Assembly (NCBI RefSeq): GCF_026213295.1
Contig: NC_079421.1
Location: 16,532,209 to 16,596,208, forward strand
Origin: Gadus chalcogrammus
Taxonomy: Eukaryota; Chordata; Actinopteri; Gadiformes; Gadidae
DNA length: 64,000 bases
Direction of reading: 5' to 3'
In this document: positions 51,173 through 64,000 of the stretch, in pieces
Position numbering within the stretch: the stretch's first letter is position 1
How the letters are laid out: each line of letters begins with the position of its first letter
The notes under the pieces: model-generated
Seen by the model: only the letters and a program-made list of their open reading frames with translations
What the model was told of the DNA's origin: nothing
Databases searched by the model: none
Made by a program: the position numbers and the translations under genes

Positions 51173-52500
51173 GCAAGCCATCTTGGCCGAGGTCCTTGTG
51201 GTGTTTCAGAATGAATAATCGAACAGCTGGAGTTGGTAGGGAGCAAGGGTGGCAAGGACACTAACAGAAAGGACATACGCGCACAAACGCATGCATGCAT
51301 GCATGCGTGTCTGTGCATGGGTGCATACACAGATGTCGCGGGGGAGGGGAGCGTACTTCTCGGTGTCTGACCAGCACCCACCTCTGCTGGGCACACCGTG
51401 TCGTTCTGCTGGGGTGGGAAGCTATTTATTCAACTCCTAAAGCACACTCCAAATGCTCTGGACAGGAAAGGTGAAGGAAATTGGGTAAGCACTTTTTAAA
51501 GGTGTTATGCATTGGCTTTCCTATTGCTGTCTAAACCTTGTACTTTTACTTATGGAAAGGCTAATGCAGTTAGCTTCCTACACTACACAATACAATGTTT
51601 TGTTTGCGTGCATTCTGAAGGTTAGAAGTAGGCCTTTCGTGCCATGGGCGATATAGGTGATTACCCAAGGTCTTGGCAGATTGCCTTCCTGGTGAACACC
51701 TACTATTTGACCTGCTACTTCACAACATTCTCAATCTTTGCCATCTTCCCCTATCTTCAAAGCTACCTTCCTTCTCTGCCATGCCTTTTGGCTGTTCAAA
51801 TCCCTAACCCCACCTCTATTTCCCCTGAAAAATAGAATGTGTGGTGACAATCAGGGTTAATCAACAGTGTTATTACAAGTGACAACCAGGGATTACCGTA
51901 GAGAGATGAAGATGATATCAACGCATTAGAAAAACGATTTAGGAAGACAAAGAGGGTGGTAAAACAAAACACTTGGCATCAATGTTGTCTTGCAATATTT
52001 AATGCTTGTTTATAAGATTAAATTAGAACGCTTGAATGGAACTTAATTCAGGACAAAATAAGGATACAGCCATAACTAGTGTGGAGTATATAGACCGTGA
52101 AATACATCAGAATCTTACAAGGGTGTCAAAGAGGTTAGAACTGTATTTAAATCTAACTATGTGGGAGGTTTATGCAGCCCTATAGGAACAGGTTGCTCTG
52201 TTATATGGGGTTAAAAACTTGATCTATGTTCTGTTCTTCAGAACTGAGAACTAAGGGGAAGAGCGCAACCTGAAGCTAAAAAAAACTATTTTTAGTGGAT
52301 ATTAGCAAAGCACACTGCTATAATGTGGGGGTGCTGCCTTGTTGGTTTGTTTGAACATAATCCACCACCCATACACACAGAACACGTACACAGCGCATCT
52401 TAACTGCGGAAACACTTACCTTCATCGTACAGTGCGCTGGGTTGCCAGGAACCGATCATCAACAACACAGAATCACAGCATACCTTTCCATTACCGCATT

Positions 52501-52640
52501 GACTGATTCATGCCTGAATCCCAGGCTACGATACACCAAGGCCTCTCAGGGTACAGTGTACAATAACACTGACTGATTCATGCCTGAATCCCAGGCTACG
52601 ATACACCAAGGCCTCTCAGGGTACAGTGTACAATAACACA
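52501..52640 (+). repeat. 70-bp tandem duplication, 69/70 identical
   Basis: Copies 52501-52570 and 52571-52640 both start GACTGATTCATGCCTGAATC and differ only at the last base. This is a recent duplication (or a possible assembly artefact). Confidence 0.95.
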
Positions 52641-54078
52641 GTGTGTATCTACAAGCTAATGGAAAAGTGGCATTATGTCAGCCTCAGGTCCCACTTAAGC
52701 TACTAAAAGAGTTCCTGGAGCTCCTTTTTCGTTGCTACCTTTTTCTATTTGTAAGAATTGCCCTACCACTCAATTTCCAGCCAAAACCCAGGGTGAGCGT
52801 GACTCTTCGAAACTCACAGAGACGCTCAGAAGAACACGCTCAGCCAAGCCTCCCTGGCATTACCCTCTTTTATCACACCGTCTACACGGCCACTGTAGCT
52901 CTTTATCCTCTCGCGTCGCTTTTGTTTCCACCTTGATACCTCTGCTTACTTTAGCTCCGTCGTGAGGCGGAGGTGGAGTGTGTTTTTTTTTCCGGCAGGA
53001 GCAGGGGCTTGCCGCAGCATTATGTTTTAAGATATGTATTATTCCTCATTCTGACAGCCGGGAAAGGCAGGGTCCTGCCATGGGAGCCGCTGATGTGTGT
53101 GGAAATGAACGAGAGTGACAGCCAGCCCTCCTGGCGCCTCCCATCTCATTCCACACTCGGGCTTAATGGGAAGTGTTGGACCAAGACCACCGCCATGTTT
53201 GTTCACTGTCTTCTCCTTGGCCCGTTCTCTCGCTTTGTCTCCCTGCATCAGCTCTGTAACAGAATATATGCTACGCCTCCATTGCGTGCATTCTTCTCTA
53301 TTTTTTTTGTTTTTTGGGAATTTTCTTCTAGTTTCGGTATGTGTCCTTTTCTTCGACCCCCCCCCCCTCCCCTGCCCCCCCCCCCTACTGTTTGCTTGCT
53401 ATTGATCCATCTGTTCATACTCCGCGTCTCTTTTTGGATCTCTGGGTTTCTTCTCATCCCTCTTACCTCCTGCACTCCTCGGTTCGAAGTGTGGAGCAGC
53501 ACCTCCGTGGAGTGACAGGTCTCGCCCGCCCAGTGCTTGATCAATATGTTGATCATTCTAAGCCGTAAAGCTTTCTCCCCTGTAAAACATTGCCCTTGTG
53601 TCGACCTTCCCAAATGCTGTTGGGCATACCAACCCACCAACCGTATTTACCATTTAGTCATTCAGCAATCTCATGAAACCATCAGCTATGGTCCGACGAT
53701 TACTTACCTCTGGCAATACGCGACAGGCCATATTTCTGGGCTTCCATTGTAGCCGGGTCTCAGATATCCTGGCTGAGACTTTCTGTTCTGTGTGCCAGTC
53801 ATTGTTTATGGTCAGATAAAGCAATTTGAGATGAAAGAATGGAGTTAGAGATTATATTTATATATTTTTATTTGAAGCTGAGTCAAATGTTTCTCCACAG
53901 AATACACAAACATAGATGCTTTTTTAATCTGTTTCTGGTGTTTCAAATATTAAAGCAAATTAAATGGTAAAAGGTCATCAGACGATAGCCTATGGGTTCC
54001 ACGATTGTTGCTCTCCACACAATCTATTTACCTTTATGCAACCAAAGTCCACACTTGATTGGTCAATACTACTCTGAC

Positions 54079-54448
54079 TAGGGCTAAATGATTTGGGAAA
54101 ATAATTGAATTGTGATTATTTCGACCAATTTTGTGATTGTGATTTAAAATGTGTTTTTTTATTTTTAAGTTCCTTATGTTCTGTATTATTCACTAACCAA
54201 GCAATAAATCATTCTATGGTATGAATAACACAACATTGGAAGCAGTCAACATATAAACTGCTATTTCCTTTTGGCCAGCCCTATGTGTTGAGATGAATTG
54301 ATGCATGAATTGATATAATGCAACTTTATTTAACTATAACTATAATACGAATCTTACTGAACTCCAGTTAGTAAGTTTGATTAAAAAAAATATTGCAGCC
54401 TTTATTACATCGCGGTGTAGGTTTGATTGGATGAATCGTTCAGCCCTA
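54079..54448. mobile_element. 370-bp MITE with TAGGGCT ends
   Basis: The left end TAGGGCTAAATGATT and the right end, reverse-complemented TAGGGCTGAACGATT, match at 13 of 15 positions. The interior is AT-rich with ATTGTGATTATTTCGACC near the left, matching a common vertebrate/fish MITE from memory. No coding capacity. Confidence 0.75.
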
Positions 54449-54534
54449 ACTACAAACTTAAAACAAAAACGCTTCGATACCAAAATTGTATGACGTTGCC
54501 TACAGATTCTGCACTCGCATGCAGCTATCAGTTC

Positions 54535-54765
54535 ATAGAGAAGTTCATAAAGTCATTCAGCACTCAGCAGGCACTCCTATTGAAAGTGACTGTCAGTGAA
54601 ATCCGATACAGGTCAGGTACGGGGGGATAGGGAACTTACTGAAAAAAATTCTAACAGACAGACTGCGGATATTGGGGATCAAACCCAGTACCCCTCCTGG
54701 CTGGGATCAAACTTCAAACCCTGATCACTCCACCGGGGGAGCACTTGCCCTCTATCCTCCCTTTA
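54535..54765 (-). repeat. SINE, family B
   Basis: Read on the minus strand: CCGGTGGAGTGATCAGGG (A-box-like), GGGTTTGATCCCC (good B box), a body with the shared GATACAGGTCAG (plus strand), and a tail ending near CTGAGTGCTGAATGAC. Confidence 0.65.
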
Positions 54766-55965
54766 CAACTTCATCAAACACCTGTTTCCCCATGAGGGAG
54801 GCAGAGTATATCTCCACTCAATGCCCTTGATTGCACCGTCTAGACGACACTACGCAGCCCTCTGCTTAACTGGGTTACCCATGTCCCCCATCTCATCTCC
54901 AGAGCACCACCCGGCGCGCCTGGGATTCAACCGAACTCAGAACGCCTGACGCAACGCTGCCCTGACTGACAACTGTTTAAAGGGCTTTCCCTTTCACATG
55001 AAGTATGCTGGGATTTTCCCATGGTGGTGAAACTTCACTTCAAACTGCTCCACTTTCGAATCACCCTTCAGGCCACCCGTGCCCACTCTGCAGGAATGCT
55101 CAGGTATTGCTGGTGTAGCTGTACAGCTGGCACATACACCTGGCAATATCGGTCACTGCTGCACAGGACAATCGCAGATGTAATCACTCACTACAATCAT
55201 GCAGAGTTTGAAAAAATTAAACTATTTCCTCATCACCAGGTCAAGTTTGGCAGGAGAACAAAAGAGACGGGGTGGAAAACACCATCTTTTTAGGGATGTG
55301 AAAATAATATTCAAAATAATTCATTCATACATATCTTAAGGTCTCAACCTGTCCTTCCAACCCATCAGTGCTCTCGAGAAATCGTTGAGTCACGGAAGAC
55401 AGCCCCAAATCACGTCACCTCACTGGAATCTTTTTGAACGGGTGCGCACCATTTCCACTGACAAAACCCTCTTTAGGTACTCATTGAATTGTATTTTCCT
55501 CTCTCTCCCCCTCTAGTTGTTACCGGAGCATAATAATAGCATAAACGCTGTTGACTGGTCTGAGTGCACTTCAGCATGGGGTCCCATTCAGAGGGACAAG
55601 CACTCTGTCTTCTCAGTGCCGCCCCTCCTCGCTGTAGCGTAAGGTGTGGAAAGTGCTGTTCCCTGTCGAGGCATCACTCCAGAGCCCCGGCCAACGTCCC
55701 CCTTCCCTCCAAACCTTCCTTCTTGGAGGGGGGAGGAAAGATTTGACAACCGTTTGCCTCCAGATGGGAGTCAGGATGTGGCAGATGTGTTGCCTCCTCA
55801 GAGGCTGGTGTTCTGAGGGCCGCTTAACACCCAGGGTCACTGGGATGGCTGCAGAGGGATGGGAGGTGAGGAGAGAGGGAGAAGGGGAGAGAGGTGTAAA
55901 ATGTTGGCCTCAGTAATAAATCATACGGGCATCTGCCTTGTGGGTGTGTCAGAATGCAGCATTGA

Positions 55966-56142
<177 letters not shown>

Positions 56143-57173
56143 GGTGATGATGAAGGGCATAAACACAGTCGTAGAGGGAACTGACTTAAAGTCATTACCA
56201 GATATGCCTCTCCTGAGACACTATAAAAAATGGAGGGCACATATGTAGATGCTCTGCCAACTGCATTCCATATTCAGGTTTATGGGGCACCACACAAACA
56301 GCAGTGACATGAATTAGTTTGTTAGCTATACGGGTAGTACTAAGGACTGGTTCAGCACAAGGTGGAAAACAATGTTTTGGCTGCATCTTCTGTCCTACTC
56401 CTAAAAGCTGTCAACATAAGAACAAGGGCGTCTAAGCTGATGTTATTGTGACAAAGTCTTTGTGTTCCAGTCTGGTATCGCTAATGCACTCGCTAATGCA
56501 TTTAACTCTAGGCTTTTATGTTGTTTGTTGTTTGAGATCCTATTCTGACCGACACAGACATCGGTTTTGGTCCCTTAGCTGAAGAGGAGCGCACTGCTGC
56601 TTGTTAAATATCCCTCAGTGCTGGTTGACGTGTGTGCACCTCTTGCCGCAGGGCTTGTAGACCTAATGAAGTAAGCTATGTATAATTCCTACGCATGAAT
56701 ATCAAATGGTGGAGCGTCGTCTCAATTAGGCCCGTAGTCTCTAGTCATTCTCCATTCTCCTTCCTGAACAATTATCTTCACGTTCTCTGTCTCTCGTTAT
56801 TTTTTACCCTTTTGTGTCTATTTTTATTTCATGTAGAATTTCGCAACATGTGTGTCCATAGACGCTGCGAAAGACGTTCGAAAGACGCTTGACAGTTGGC
56901 CCGCACCTCAAGGCTTGACTGGTAACCGGAGGCGTTGGCTAATGTAATATCAATACGTGAAGTTGGTCAGATGTGTGATGTGGTTCCCAATGTGCCTGAT
57001 GGCTGTAGTGGAGCAGAACCACCAGCCTCTGGCTCCTCTGTTTGTCCTTCCTAAATCTTAAACATGCTGTCTGCCATTGTCACTTTAACTCACACTCCCT
57101 CCGTCTTTATCTCTCCCTCCCGCTCTATCTTTCTGTCCAACTTTATCTTTCCCTCCACCTTTATCCCTCTCTG

Positions 57174-57392
<219 letters not shown>

Positions 57393-57700
57393 CTTTCCCC
57401 TCCCTTCCTTTGTTCCTTTTGATTTCCTCATGGAAAATGAGTGAAATTCATAATATCAATGAATGCTTTGATCGTGTTAACATCCCCCCCCAGCCCCCCC
57501 ATCCAAATCATTGCGTTACATGAGACGAACGCAGGAAGGAATGGCTAATCTACTGCCATTGGATGTTGTGAAATGGGGGCTGGCTGCTCTAGCTGTCTAC
57601 TTTGAAAGTTAAAACTGTCCCTCAGTCAGTCAGTCAGTGACAGCACGGCGTCAAGGTAGTTATTATTCCCTCCCAACCCTACGGGTGGAGAAATTCAGAA

Positions 57701-57833
<133 letters not shown>

Positions 57834-59092
57834 GTAGCAATGCTGCACACAGTCAACAGTGTATCTAATGTCAGGGGAAAAAGAACAGAAAAAGTTAATT
57901 AGCAAGCAAGAAGCTGTCTTCTTTTCCTTAGCATAAAACTATAATGTGAATAATGAATGCCACTACCAGCGCTGGAAATAGTTCAGTTCCTTTCTCGTTC
58001 AGCTGGCTGTTATCTGCCAGCTTGCCATTAAACTTTTATAGCTGTTTTGAACTCTCTGAGAGCTCGCTTTGTCCTCCGGACCTCTGGGCACCTTCCGTCC
58101 TTCTCCCACATTGAGCGGAGAACCAGACTAAGTCTGGAACCGCCCCTCTGCAGGGAAACGTTGTCAATAGAGCGAGCCTCTCCTCCTATAAATGGCCATG
58201 CCCTTCCTCATGCCAATGCATCCGTCTTCTCGGTCTGTATTAAAAACACATTACCGACCGTTTGTTTGTTTAGCACAACACATCGATTGCGCGTTTGTGT
58301 GTGTGCGTGCCTGCATGCCGCGTGTGCGCGTGGGTGTGTGTGGGTGTGTCTGTGTGTGTGTGTGTGTGTGTGTGTTTCCATGTGTGCACAGTCCTCGAGC
58401 TTCCGGCCAGGCCTGGTTGCTGCATGGTAACAGAAGAAGGGAGAGGAGGGAGAGGAGGTCCTCAGGCGATGCAGGCCAGAGCCTCTCCACTGGGAGGGGG
58501 GGGGGCTGAGTGTTTAGCCCTGTGGGCGGTGGTGACACACCTCGGGCAGGGCCGAACAGGGGACACGGACCAGGGGTGGGGATTGGATGGAGGGACACAT
58601 GCTGTGACTGTCCCTCCATCTAAGGGATGGAGGGACATGGAGTGGAGTAAAAAAGACATAAGTGGAGTAAAAAAAAGGCAGAGGCCTCATTGGCATTCGT
58701 GTCCCTCTCTGCCGCCTCGGGCCCGCGGCAGTGGGCAGGTGTCCCTGCCGGTTGGGCTTCCAGAGGGGTGTGTATGCTGTCTGCTGATAACACCACACAG
58801 GGGCTTGCACACGCACACACGCAGCTATGGGAACGCATACATGTATGTATACAGGCAAACGCACGCAGAAGCCGAAACACACGCAAGCATGCATAGCGAA
58901 CGTACACACACGCGCACGCGCGCGCGCGCGCACACGCACGCACACACACAGGCCAGAGCATCTGTGGAGGGAGGCTCAGACGTTAGGCTGGGATGGAATC
59001 CAAACGGACCCGATGCTGCGCCCCTCTCAGAGGTTACAGTGAGCCAGCTCGGTGGCATCAATTTGCAAAAACCACTCCTGTTAGCTCCTTCG

Positions 59093-59219
<127 letters not shown>

Positions 59220-59455
59220 GGGGGTTGAGCGATACGTGTGTGATATGTGGGAATGCGACAGTGTTGTGTGTGTGTGTGTGTGAGGATTGGTTTATGTTTG
59301 AGCATACGAGAGTCCCTGTGTCGTCGGTGCGTACATGTATGTGCGGGTGTGTGTTACCTGACTGCGAGACTGTGTACAAGTGGGTCTGTGCGTCTGTATG
59401 CATGGATGTTTGTTATGTGTGTGTACATGTGCGTGTATGCATGGATGGATGTGTA

Positions 59456-59620
<165 letters not shown>

Positions 59621-60036
59621 TTGTGGATGCTTGGCTAGATTCCCGGCACAAGAAGGGATTAGAGTAAAAACAAGACAGCTGTTTAAATGGCATGCCCCCT
59701 CGCTCCCTGTCCTATTATCAGATCCCTGGGCCATCAATTTGAGAGCGCTCTTTGACCCCTGTGTGTGTGTGTGTATTGCCTCCTAGGTTACGCAGCCCCT
59801 CCCCCTAAGTGAAGGATCGCAGTGGATACAGTGGTGCGTCGCCGCGGCAACCCCTTTGGCCTCCGCCCCTCCGGCTCCTCATTCGCAAAGACGTCGACCC
59901 TGAAGCCGCGTCCATCACGTCTTCACCTCTGGGTAACCTCTCTTGGCTTTGGGCGGGACGGCCGCCATTTTTATTTGCCGTTTCATTCAATATTAAGTTG
60001 TTAATATCGAGATGTGTATGTGGAGTCACTGATTGT

Positions 60037-60182
<146 letters not shown>

Positions 60183-60954
60183 CCTGTGTGTGTGTCTTTG
60201 TTTTTAACCAAGTGTGCAGTTTATTCTGTCACAGATACACAGTCGTGTGTACACGCAGGCAGACACACACACACACACACACACGCACGGACACACACAC
60301 ACATCGCCATGATGATCAGGATGATGCTCTAAAATTAAATCAAATATTTTGCTTATATGAATTGCCCTAAAAATAAGTTATTCTTCATTAGATGACTCAG
60401 TAGAGAAATCAAGAGCTGTAAGCCAACTGATTTATTTATTTCAAAATAGCTACAACGATTTGGTTAATCAAAGTAAAGACAAAACAGAGACTACCACAAC
60501 GTTTATATCGCACATTCAAATTAAATTGCTAAAAATAAAAATAAGTAGAATGTGAAGTTGTTGCATTTTTGCGGCTGATTAACAGGGGGTTTGGTAGACG
60601 TTAATTAGTTTTCATTGCGTGGAGCTTTGCTCTGTACTCTGTATTGCTGTATAGCTGAAGCTAATTCAATTTGATGTCAAGAGGTTCTCCTGTTATACAA
60701 GCCACTGCTCTTTTCAAGCCTTTAAACCCATCCAATAGAAGACCAACTTGTTGTATCCTCGCTCCGGCCCAACCTCCCCTCCAGCAGACTGCGTTAGTAG
60801 GCCAGAGAAGTAATGTGTGTCCATCCTTGTATTTACACATAGTATGCAAAGAACGGTGTGTACTTAAAGTTAAATACGCATGCTATGGACACCACAGTTC
60901 CTTCGGTAACTCACAGTTTCGACGAAAGATGGTCGAAGGTGATACTTTGAAATG

Positions 60955-61236
60955 TTAAAGGGGACTTATTATACCACCAGGTGTGAGTGTGATTAGCCTT
61001 ACAAGCCGTTTCGAAAATCTGCCTAATATGACATCACTAGTGGGTGTGTCCACCTAGATCTGTGCTGGATAGATGAGCAATGTTTACTTCAGTCCACTGG
61101 GTAGGCTGGTAGATAGATCTATCCAGCACAGATCTAGGTGGAAACACCCACTAGTGATGTCATATTAGGCAGATTTTCGAAACGGCTTGTAAGGCTAATC
61201 ACACTCACACCTGGTGGTATAATAAGTCCCCTTTAA
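60955..61236. mobile_element. 282-bp palindromic MITE with 120-bp arms, bounded by TTAA
   Basis: Left arm 60955-61074 and right arm 61117-61236 are inverted copies matching at 119 of 120 positions, with a 42-base spacer. Both ends are TTAA followed by AGGGGACTTATT. TTAA ends are the target duplication of piggyBac-type transposition; fish foldback MITEs with TTAAAGGGG ends (Angel-like) are known to me. No coding capacity. Confidence 0.9.
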
Positions 61237-61777
61237 GAATTATAACCGCTTGCCCCTGGAACCAGTAAACCCCCCGCAAACAGACAACTAATGATAATAA
61301 TAAACTCCCCAGAAATGCATGCTTTTGCCTCGCATACTTAACGTACACCAGAAAACAGTACCCACTCTGGTTTGTAGTACATTTTCAGATGCGGCCCGGA
61401 CCACTCTGATGCTCACACAATTATCTTCTCAAATTATTTTCCCCCCATCTCATCTCATCTCCTTCTATTTTCCCATCTGTCTTTTTGTGTCGTTTCCCTT
61501 TCCTGTCTATTTCGGTCTGCCTTGTCCCTCTCCTCTCGAAGAGGCCCTTAGAAGACTTCACTGCAATGACATCCCCATTGGATTTATTTACCCTTCTGCC
61601 CTAAATGAGATACCACGTGATCGCCACGGCAACAAAACATGGGCGGCGGCGGCGGTGGCAGTTCCCCGCTTTTGTTGTCATCCCTCATCCCTTTTTTTTT
61701 TTTTTACCCTCAAGCTCTTCTCATCACTTCATCTTCATCAGCCCCCTCCCTCCATCCCTCCCTCCCCCTTTCTCCCT

Positions 61778-61810
61778 CCCCCCCCCCCCCCCCCCCCCCT
61801 TCCCCCCCCC
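61778..61810 (+). repeat. Poly(C) runs
   Basis: A run of about 22 C, one or two T, then 9 C, in a 150-bp pyrimidine-rich strand (61690-61850). Confidence 0.9.
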
Positions 61811-62711
61811 TTTCCTTATCTCTCCCTCCCTCTCTATCGCTCTCTGCGAGCTGCTCGCCAGACAAGGCCCCGGCTCCCCGCTTTTGATGGGACGTCACCC
61901 ATGGTTGCCGCGGCGCTGTCATTCTGGTGTGTTTGACCCCCCCCCGAGCATCCAATTCAATCACTGCCTGCCTACGAGTAATATCCCCGTCGCGGCCTTA
62001 TCTCCTGCTCCCAATGACCGCGGAGACTCTGCAGCACGGCCACCAGCGGACAGCCCTACCTGTGAGATGAAGAAATCAAAGGGGGGGGGAACCGGGTCGT
62101 CTTCGGTGAAGGACGGAATAAATATCAGGTTGAATGAGACGCGAGGGGAAATGGGGTCTTTTTTTTTGATGGACCCACAATGAGGTTCTCCGAGAGAGCC
62201 CCAGCTGTGCTTGTAGCCCGGGGGGGGGGGCGGGCTGCCTGAGATACTGGTGCTGGGTTAAGATTACCAGTGTGGTCATCCACACAGAACTGCTGTGCAA
62301 CTCTGATTGATGTTGTTATTATTATTATTATTATTTACGGCGTCCGACCAAAAAATCTAAAAAAGCACCACATTCTGTTATGGTTTCTAAGGAACCTTTG
62401 TCTAGAAGTCTGTCGCTAAAGCAAATAAACCCACGTGCCCAACTGGAATGTTCTACAGAGTTGCAGAGTTGCATCCTGTCATCCTACGCGGTTTCTCTCC
62501 CTCCCTCGTCCAATCTCCCTGATGTTTCTGCTACCTTTCTCTCATGGCACTCAATCCCCTCAGCAGCGTTGTATGTTTCCATCTTTTATTCTCTTTTATT
62601 TTTTATCTTTTTAACAACAAAATACTTCCACTCTTGACGTCCCCTCTCTCTCTGTCTCTCTCAACCATCTCCCTCGATAACTCTCCCTCTATCGCTCTCT
62701 CTCTCCTCCTT

Positions 62712-62851
<140 letters not shown>

Positions 62852-63597
62852 CCATGCTCCTTTGTTGTGGCGGCTGGCAGGCACCAGGGGTTCCCATGCA
62901 TATGTTGTGCTCTCGATGCAGGGCCAGTGAGGCGGAGGAGCAGGCCTGAGGATGAGCTAATGTGGCATCTCTCCCCCCCCCCCCCCCCCTTCTTTCTCCC
63001 CTCCCCAGCCTTTCTCCCTTCTCTATTCTCATCTTTCCGCCGTCAAATCTGCGTGTCCCTCTCAGACCATCTTTTCCTCCGATTACCATTCCATTTAGCA
63101 TCCCATCGCTCTCTTCCTCTCGCACACTCGCTCGCTCAATGGCTGCCTGTCTCTCCCGGCCGCTCCCTCTCCGCTGGCTCTCTCTCTGAGTTGCTGTCGT
63201 CTCGGAGAAAGGCGGCTAATGTTTGGGAAATAGGATTGGCAAGGAGCAGCAGTCTTCGGCCTGCAGTCTCCCTGGGTGTTTGGTTTGGTTTTGCTTGAGT
63301 GCTTGCGGTGTGTGTCTGTGTGGACGTGGGTGTACATCCCAGTATTTTCTCTTGCTACTATTAAAAGATGTAAAAGATGTTAAAGTTGGATTGGGGAGGT
63401 CTGCTTGTGTGTGAAGGTTTATGTGATCGTAGCTTGGTAACACGAATTTGTGAGCTTTTTATTTAAAACATTTTCTGTCAAAAAACATGATGTTCAGTGC
63501 AGATGAGGCTATAAATGTGCCTCTATGTTGTGATAAGATGTATGTGCACTGCGCACCTCCAACTGTGAAACGTAAAGCCACAGTCATCCACTGACTG

Positions 63598-63851
63598 GGT
63601 GCGGCCTGTGGCGCACGAAGGTAGGCCGGTGGGTTGCTAGTATGATCCCTGTCTCCTCCGAGTGTCCCTGAGCAAGACACCTTACCCTACCTGCTCCCGA
63701 CAAGCTGGCTGTTGCCTTGCGCGGTTGACACCGCCGTTGGTGTGTTGATGTGTGCATGAATGGGTGAATGCTAGGCAATCTTGTAAGGCGCTTGTGTCTG
63801 GCCACTGATAAGAAAAGCGCTGTACGAATGCAGTCGGTTTGCCATTTACCA
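63598..63851 (+). repeat. SINE, family C, near full length
   Basis: A tRNA-like head, then CCCTGAGCAAGACACCTTAC, CTACCTGCTCCC, GTGAATGCTAGGCAATCTTG and a tail AAAAGCGCTGTACGAATGCA with GCCATTTACCAT. Tail words of the AAGCGCTRTA..AATGCAGT type are shared with fish L2-type LINEs, which suggests LINE-assisted mobility. Confidence 0.7.
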
Positions 63852-64000
63852 TCAACGGGAAGCATGAGTGTGAGATGGATCGTTCCTGCTGTTTATCATC
63901 CGCTGCTCTGCAGTTCATATCTCCCCCCCATGTAACATGACATTTCCCAACCCCTTTACAAACCTGCACTTTTCACCTTCTCCTTCGCAGCAACACTTTT

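Overview
The window looks like ordinary nuclear DNA from a ray-finned fish. It has intron-containing genes with GT-AG splice sites, vertebrate-type coding exons, poly(A) signals, fish-type SINE/LINE/MITE debris, and very many long TG/CA and TC tracts. About twenty dinucleotide tracts longer than 60 bp in 64 kb is extreme even for fish. Gadiform (cod-like) genomes are known for this, so a gadiform is my best guess, but it is an inference and no species-specific marker was seen.

The gene-bearing part is the left 28 kb. The order is xkrx (minus strand, first coding exon only; the rest lies left of the window), arl13a (plus, 9 coding exons, complete), tmem35a (plus, 2 coding exons, complete) and cenpi (plus, 20 coding exons, complete). 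A GC-richer sequence ending in a good splice donor at 28.35 kb may be the non-coding first exon of the next gene. In human Xq22.1 the order is XKRX-ARL13A-TRMT2B-TMEM35A-CENPI-DRP2 with the same orientations, so this is a conserved vertebrate block in which the TRMT2B equivalent is missing from between arl13a and tmem35a. The expected next gene is drp2, but none of its coding exons could be recognised.

I reconstructed exon structures by hand from translated similarity, reading-frame continuity and splice sites. arl13a gives a 427-residue protein, tmem35a 161 residues and cenpi 722 residues, and every junction keeps frame.

The right 36 kb (28.35-64 kb) has no recognisable coding exon. It holds microsatellites, a 66-bp minisatellite, a 70-bp tandem duplication, SINE copies and several DNA-transposon-like elements: a 1.1-kb element with 33-bp inverted ends, a nested hAT-like element, a 282-bp near-perfect palindrome bounded by TTAA, and smaller MITEs. 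It is probably a long 5' intron and/or regulatory DNA of drp2.

The genes have unrelated cell roles (scramblase-family membrane protein, ciliary GTPase, nicotinic-receptor chaperone, inner-kinetochore subunit); the block is positional synteny, not a pathway. I found no new multi-gene system. The most interesting signals are long TG/CA tracts placed exactly at cenpi splice sites, a near-perfect hairpin in cenpi intron 6, the 120-bp-arm palindrome at 61 kb, and a local duplication just upstream of xkrx.
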